DNA of 40,733 nt from JAXGPP01 sp964436865. GTDB taxonomy: Bacteria; Planctomycetota; Planctomycetia; Pirellulales; Thermoguttaceae. The stretch covers positions 1-40,733 of the forward strand of contig CAYTFK010000025.1 of assembly GCA_964436865.1 (NCBI GenBank), in the 5' to 3' direction. Positions within the stretch are counted from its first letter, which is position 1; each line of letters begins with the position of its first letter. Below, piece by piece: positions 37,253-40,733 of the stretch. The notes under the pieces were generated by a model. It made no database searches. It was not told the origin of the DNA and saw only the letters and a program-made list of their open reading frames with translations. The position numbers and the translations under genes were made by a program.

Positions 37253-37323
37253 GATGCCGAGGCGGCGTCTTCACTTCAATCCTTGAGTGATGCGACGCGC
37301 CATTTTTTGCGGAGTGTTCTTGT

Positions 37324-37977
37324 ATGCCTCTTTCCTCGCGGCATTCCGGTCAGCTCGCCATGGGCGTAATGCTGGCATTCGGCTTGATCCTGGGGTCCGG
37401 TTGCGATTCGACGTTGCCGGGCGTCGGAGAGAAGGACGAGAATGCGCCACCCGCCGATCGACAGGCCCTGCCCGTCGATGCTGCCAAATCGAGCGGCGAT
37501 CAGGCGGCGTCTGCGTCAGCAGAGCCCGCCGAGATAACGCTCCAGAAGGCAGACGAGAAGGAGTTTGCGGCTTGGTTGGAGGCCCAACGCGGCCGGGTGG
37601 TGTTCGTCGACTTCTGGGCCACCTGGTGCGTGCAGTGCGTGGAACTGTTCCCGCACACCGTCGATTTGCACAAGCGCTTCGGCGTTCGTGGTTTGACCGT
37701 GGCTTCGATCAGTTTTGACGATCCGGGCGATGAGGCGCCGGTGAAGGAATTCCTTGCCCGGCAGGGGGCAACCTTCGCCAACTTCATCACCCCTTACGAC
37801 GCGATGGAAGCCGCCGAAGCGTTCGCGATCGACGGAGGCGCGCTGCCCCACTTGCGGCTTTACGATCGCCAGGGAAAGCTCGTGAAGAAGTTCTTCCAGG
37901 GGCCGGACAGCAAATTTCAGCCAAGTGATATCGATCGCGAGATCGAAGCGCTCCTGGCCGCCGGTCCGCCTCCGTAG
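37324..37977 (+). CDS. TlpA-like thioredoxin-fold lipoprotein
   Basis: 217 residues. The N-terminus is lipoprotein-like, with LAFGLILGSGC and lipid-acceptor candidate Cys27 (the -3 residue is Gly, so not perfect). A disordered, charged linker (~30-70) follows, then a thioredoxin domain with the redox motif in VDFWATWCVQCVELF (CVQC) and the cis-proline region GGALPHLRLYD. It probably acts as a membrane-attached periplasmic thiol-disulfide oxidoreductase, with TlpA/ResA-type or general reducing roles. GGAG at 37311-37314 with a 9-nt spacer fits ATG 37324. A hairpin separates it from the redoxin gene. Confidence 0.85.
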   Translation: MPLSSRHSGQLAMGVMLAFGLILGSGCDSTLPGVGEKDENAPPADRQALPVDAAKSSGDQAASASAEPAEITLQKADEKEFAAWLEAQRGRVVFVDFWATWCVQCVELFPHTVDLHKRFGVRGLTVASISFDDPGDEAPVKEFLARQGATFANFITPYDAMEAAEAFAIDGGALPHLRLYDRQGKLVKKFFQGPDSKFQPSDIDREIEALLAAGPPP

Positions 37978-38025
37978 TATGCTACCGATAGTACTTCTGT
38001 CGCTGATCACGGGGTGTCAAGCAGG

Positions 38026-39576
38026 ATGGTTCCTCTCGCAGTCCAGTGGATGGCGTTTCCCGCGGCGGCCCTGCTGGCGCTCGCCACGGCGATGGCCGAG
38101 CCTGAGCCGCCGGCCGCGGCCACGGACCGCATTCAGGGACTGATCCAGCGCCTCGGCGACGGCGACTTCCACGTCCGCCAGCGGGCCCAGGAAGAACTGG
38201 CGCGGATGGGATTTGCCGCGTTCGATGCCCTTTCGGCGGCTTCCGAGAGCAATGACCTGGAGATCGCCGCGCGGGCAAAGTACCTGCTGCGCCTGATTCA
38301 CGTCGAGTGGGTGGCCGACGACGATCCCGAAGACGTCAAGCAGATTCTGCAGGATTACGAAGGCCTGTCGGCCCAGGACCGCCGCGACCGCATGCAGCGA
38401 CTGGCCGGTCTGCCGGGTGGGGTCGGTGTGCCGGCGCTCTGCCGGCTGCTGCGGTACGAGCAGTCGGAAGTGCTCTCCAAGTCCGCGGCGCTGGAGATGT
38501 TGCGCAACGAGCCTCACGACGAGGCCGGGCGTCGGCGGCTGGCCGAACTCGTCCGTGAGCAGATTCGCCTCAGCCCACGGCAGGCGGCGAGATGGTTGCT
38601 GGCATACCAGGCGCTCCGCGATGATCCGGAGCAGGGATTGCCGCAGTGGGGTCAACTGGTTGAGCAAGAGCAGGCTTCGCTCGCCCACGCCCCTGAAAAG
38701 ACCAGCGTGGAACTTGTGGCAGTGCTGATCTACTACCTGGCAGAAGCCCAGGCGAGGGAAGGTGATGTGGCCGCCGCCGACCGGACGGCCGCCCGTGCCC
38801 TGGCGCTCAATCCGGGCAGTTCGGAGCTCGAGTTATTTGCGCATCTTGAATTGGCGCAGGACCTCATGCGGCGCGGGCTCAACCGCTGGGCCGAAGCCGA
38901 GTATCGACACGTGACGAAGGTGGGCGTACCGGAGTACGCAGCCTTCGCGTTCTCACGGCTGGCGGAGATGAAGCACGACCAGGGCGAAAACCTCGACGCG
39001 GCCGAAGCGCTGCGGCAGGCGATTGAGCTGGCGGGCCGCGGGGCCGCGCGGGGCCGCGACTTCGGCACTGAATTGGCGCGGATGAATTACTTCCATTCGC
39101 GCCATTGGGCCGAACAGGGAGACCACGAGCAGGAGAAGAAGTATCTCGATGAGGCCATTCGGCATGATCCGACGGAAATCGACGTGCTGATTGCCCGCTA
39201 TCGCCTGCCGGAGGCCTCCGACGAATACCGCCGGGAAACGATCGCGATGATCGAGAAGGCGGCCGCCGCAATGCGCGAACAGATTCGCACCGCTCCGGAG
39301 GAACCGGGCCTCTGCAACCAGTTCGCCTGGCTGATCGGCAACACCGAGGGTGATCTTGACGAAGCGCTGGAGTATGCGAAGAAGTGCGTCGCCACTCAAC
39401 CCGAGAGCGGAGCCTTTCACGATACGCTGGCACGAGTGTACTTCGCGCGGAGAGACTTTGAAAACGCCGTGAAGCACCAGACACTGGCCGCCTCGCTCGA
39501 ACCCCATTCCGGGCTGATCGCCAGGCAACTGGAGCTGTTTCGCAAGGAGTTGGAGAAGAGCAAGGCCGGCAAGTGA
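38026..39576 (+). CDS. Exported HEAT/TPR-repeat protein
   Basis: About 516 residues. The N-terminus has a hydrophobic signal-like segment (MAFPAAALLALATAMAEP), then a HEAT-like helical region (about 30-90: RIQGLIQRLGDGDFHVRQRA and AFDALSAASESNDLEIAARA). Tetratricopeptide-like repeats follow from about 230 onward (AVLIYYLAEAQAREGDVAAADRTAARALALNPGS, YLDEAIRHDPTEID, AFHDTLARVYFARRDFENAVKHQTLAASLEPHS). It is a protein-interaction scaffold, probably periplasmic; no catalytic motif is seen. Starts at GTG 38014, ATG 38026 and ATG 38050 are all possible; the last begins directly before the hydrophobic stretch. It lies 48 bp after the TlpA-like gene and may share its transcript. Confidence 0.82.
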   Translation: MVPLAVQWMAFPAAALLALATAMAEPEPPAAATDRIQGLIQRLGDGDFHVRQRAQEELARMGFAAFDALSAASESNDLEIAARAKYLLRLIHVEWVADDDPEDVKQILQDYEGLSAQDRRDRMQRLAGLPGGVGVPALCRLLRYEQSEVLSKSAALEMLRNEPHDEAGRRRLAELVREQIRLSPRQAARWLLAYQALRDDPEQGLPQWGQLVEQEQASLAHAPEKTSVELVAVLIYYLAEAQAREGDVAAADRTAARALALNPGSSELELFAHLELAQDLMRRGLNRWAEAEYRHVTKVGVPEYAAFAFSRLAEMKHDQGENLDAAEALRQAIELAGRGAARGRDFGTELARMNYFHSRHWAEQGDHEQEKKYLDEAIRHDPTEIDVLIARYRLPEASDEYRRETIAMIEKAAAAMREQIRTAPEEPGLCNQFAWLIGNTEGDLDEALEYAKKCVATQPESGAFHDTLARVYFARRDFENAVKHQTLAASLEPHSGLIARQLELFRKELEKSKAGK

Positions 39577-39637
39577 ACAAGAGGGTCGCCGCCGCGACCG
39601 GGCGGATTGCGGCGGCACGCATCCGAACGAGGCTTGC

Positions 39638-40447
39638 ATGAAGACTGTGAACGCCGGCGGCGTCAGGCTTGCAACGGTGGACGAGGGACGCGGCGTTCCG
39701 CTGGTTCTGGTTCACGGCTTTCCGCTGGATCACTCGATGTGGCGGAACCAGATTGACTATTTCTCTCGCCATTGCCGCGTGATTGCCCCCGACCTTCGCG
39801 GTTTCGGCTCGAGCGACGCGACGCCGGGCACGGTGAACATGGCCGAGATGGCCGACGACGTGGCAGGCGTGCTTGACGCGCTTGAGGTGAAAGAACCGGT
39901 CGTCCTCGGCGGGCTTTCAATGGGCGGGTACGTCGCCTTTCAGTTCTGGCGGAGGCACGCCCGGCGGCTGCGGGGCCTCGTCCTTTGCGATACGCGGGCA
40001 ATGGCCGATACCGCCGAGGCTGCCGCCCAACGCTATCAGACGGCCGAACGCGTGCTCCGTGAAGGCCCGGCTTTCCTTGCCGAGACAATGCTTTCCAAGC
40101 TGCTCGCCCCGATTACGCTCAACAGCCGACCAGACGTGGCGGCGGAAATTCGCCGATCGATCGAATCCGCCAACGCCGAAGGAGTCGCCGCCGCATCGCG
40201 AGGCATGGCCGAGCGCCCGGATGTGACACCTTGGTTGGGCGAGATCGAGATCCCCACGCTCATCGTCGTGGGAAAACACGACGCGATCTCACCAGTCGAA
40301 GAGATGGGGCGAATCGCCGCAGCGATTGGCGGCGCCAGACTCGTGGAAATCGCCGATGCCGGCCACATGTCGCCGCTGGAAAACCCCGCCGCCGTCAATC
40401 GAGCGATGGATGAATTCCTGAAGATCAGGCAGCCGCCGACGGGCTAG
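39638..40447 (+). CDS. Alpha/beta hydrolase (3-oxoadipate enol-lactonase/epoxide-hydrolase-like)
   Basis: 269 residues of the AB-hydrolase-1 family. Seen: the oxyanion segment VLVHGFPLDHSMW, PDLRGFGSSD, the nucleophile elbow GLSMGGYVAFQ (Ser), VVGKHDAISPVEEM (Asp) and the final histidine in IADAGHMSPLENP. A cap region sits between the elbow and the acid. The substrate is unknown; the compact cap resembles enol-lactonase types. ATG 39638 has GAGG (39629-39632), 5-nt spacer. It lies 61 bp after the TPR gene, so an operon is possible; it converges on the DUF2617-like gene with 25 bp between stops. Confidence 0.87.
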   Translation: MKTVNAGGVRLATVDEGRGVPLVLVHGFPLDHSMWRNQIDYFSRHCRVIAPDLRGFGSSDATPGTVNMAEMADDVAGVLDALEVKEPVVLGGLSMGGYVAFQFWRRHARRLRGLVLCDTRAMADTAEAAAQRYQTAERVLREGPAFLAETMLSKLLAPITLNSRPDVAAEIRRSIESANAEGVAAASRGMAERPDVTPWLGEIEIPTLIVVGKHDAISPVEEMGRIAAAIGGARLVEIADAGHMSPLENPAAVNRAMDEFLKIRQPPTG

Positions 40448-40472
40448 CGCGGGACGCTGGGTTTGGCGGCCG

Positions 40473-40733
40473 CTACGGAATCTGAATGACCGACTCGCTC
40501 TTGACGATGGCGTAGTCGTCCGGGAAGGTGTGGAACGCCTGCACGAGCAGGCTGCGGCTGCGGGTTTCGACGTTGATGTAACTCAACGCCCCCAGTGCAA
40601 AGCGGCCGCTGGAGTCGAACTTGTGAAACATGCCCTTTCGCTGGGCATCGCGGCTCAGCTCTTCCTGGAAGGTCCAGAAAACTTCCGGCTCAACCGGCTC
40701 CAGCGCGAAGCTCATCTGATAGGTGATGCCGCC
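40473..40733 (-). CDS. DUF2617-like protein, C-terminal part (cut by window edge)
   Basis: The reading frame runs from the right edge to the TAG stop at 40475-40473, 86 visible codons. The visible sequence (GGITYQMSFALEPVEPEVFW at the edge, then FDSSGRFALGALSYINVETR and FHTFPDDYAIVKSES) resembles the C-terminal part of DUF2617 proteins as I remember them. The family function is unknown. The ATG at 40715 is internal, because the conserved-looking stretch continues upstream of it. Confidence 0.6.
   Translation of the reverse strand, partial: GGITYQMSFALEPVEPEVFWTFQEELSRDAQRKGMFHKFDSSGRFALGALSYINVETRSRSLLVQAFHTFPDDYAIVKSESVIQIP

Overview
The window is 40.7 kb of GC-rich, gene-dense bacterial chromosome, most likely from a planctomycete (Pirellulales-type) draft or metagenome assembly. 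The lineage is an inference. It rests on secreted parallel beta-helix proteins, Tat-exported sugar isomerase-like proteins, double YHS-like secreted proteins, a zinc-ribbon/M48 fusion, a DUF4254 protein next to heptose-type genes, and many small conserved membrane proteins. Two runs of exactly 100 N (2455-2554 and 22363-22462) look like scaffold-gap placeholders of unknown true length. One cuts the gyrA 3' end and the start of the first beta-helix gene. The other lies inside the second beta-helix gene. I see no CRISPR array, tRNA, rRNA, insertion sequence or prophage; this is mostly core and conserved accessory chromosome.

Left part (1-9.6 kb): the first 17 codons of an SDR oxidoreductase at the edge; a small membrane protein; a beta-helix carbohydrate-active-type protein; gyrA (TTG start, unusual quinolone-pocket residues); a ferredoxin-nitroreductase fusion; a SAM methyltransferase; and an OPT-family transporter. 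Middle left (9.6-17 kb): a PIN-PhoH RNase/ATPase, a GT9 heptosyltransferase, a YgiQ radical SAM protein, an RlmI-like methyltransferase, an Uma2 endonuclease-fold protein and a TrmH/SpoU methyltransferase. PhoH, RlmI-like and TrmH suggest an RNA-maintenance theme, but they are separate transcription units.

Middle (17-28.8 kb): a secreted esterase, a rhomboid protease, an operon of a membrane-anchored glutaminyl-cyclase-like enzyme with two unknown membrane proteins, DUF4254, a Tat-exported beta-helix protein, and an operon in which a 1387-residue hybrid histidine kinase (GAF-GAF-PAS-PAS-HisKA-HATPase-REC-REC-HPt) precedes a FeeM/acyl-homoserine-lactone-synthase-like acyltransferase. A Tat-exported TIM-barrel isomerase-like protein follows.

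Right part (28.8-40.7 kb): a PGPGW-type membrane protein translationally coupled to a zinc-ribbon M48 protease; a minus-strand operon of HAD phosphatase, a deoxyhypusine-synthase-like protein lacking the catalytic lysine, and an RfaE-like PfkB kinase; then a plus-strand run of envelope and redox genes (double YHS protein, single-domain response regulator, redoxin with CNHC, TlpA-like lipoprotein with CVQC, HEAT/TPR protein, alpha/beta hydrolase). The window ends in a partial DUF2617-like gene. The best candidate for an undescribed system is the HAD / DHS-like / PfkB operon (31.8-34.9 kb). Next are the histidine kinase-acyltransferase pair and the glutaminyl-cyclase membrane operon. A 31-bp imperfect hairpin at 37173-37252 is the most striking non-coding structure.
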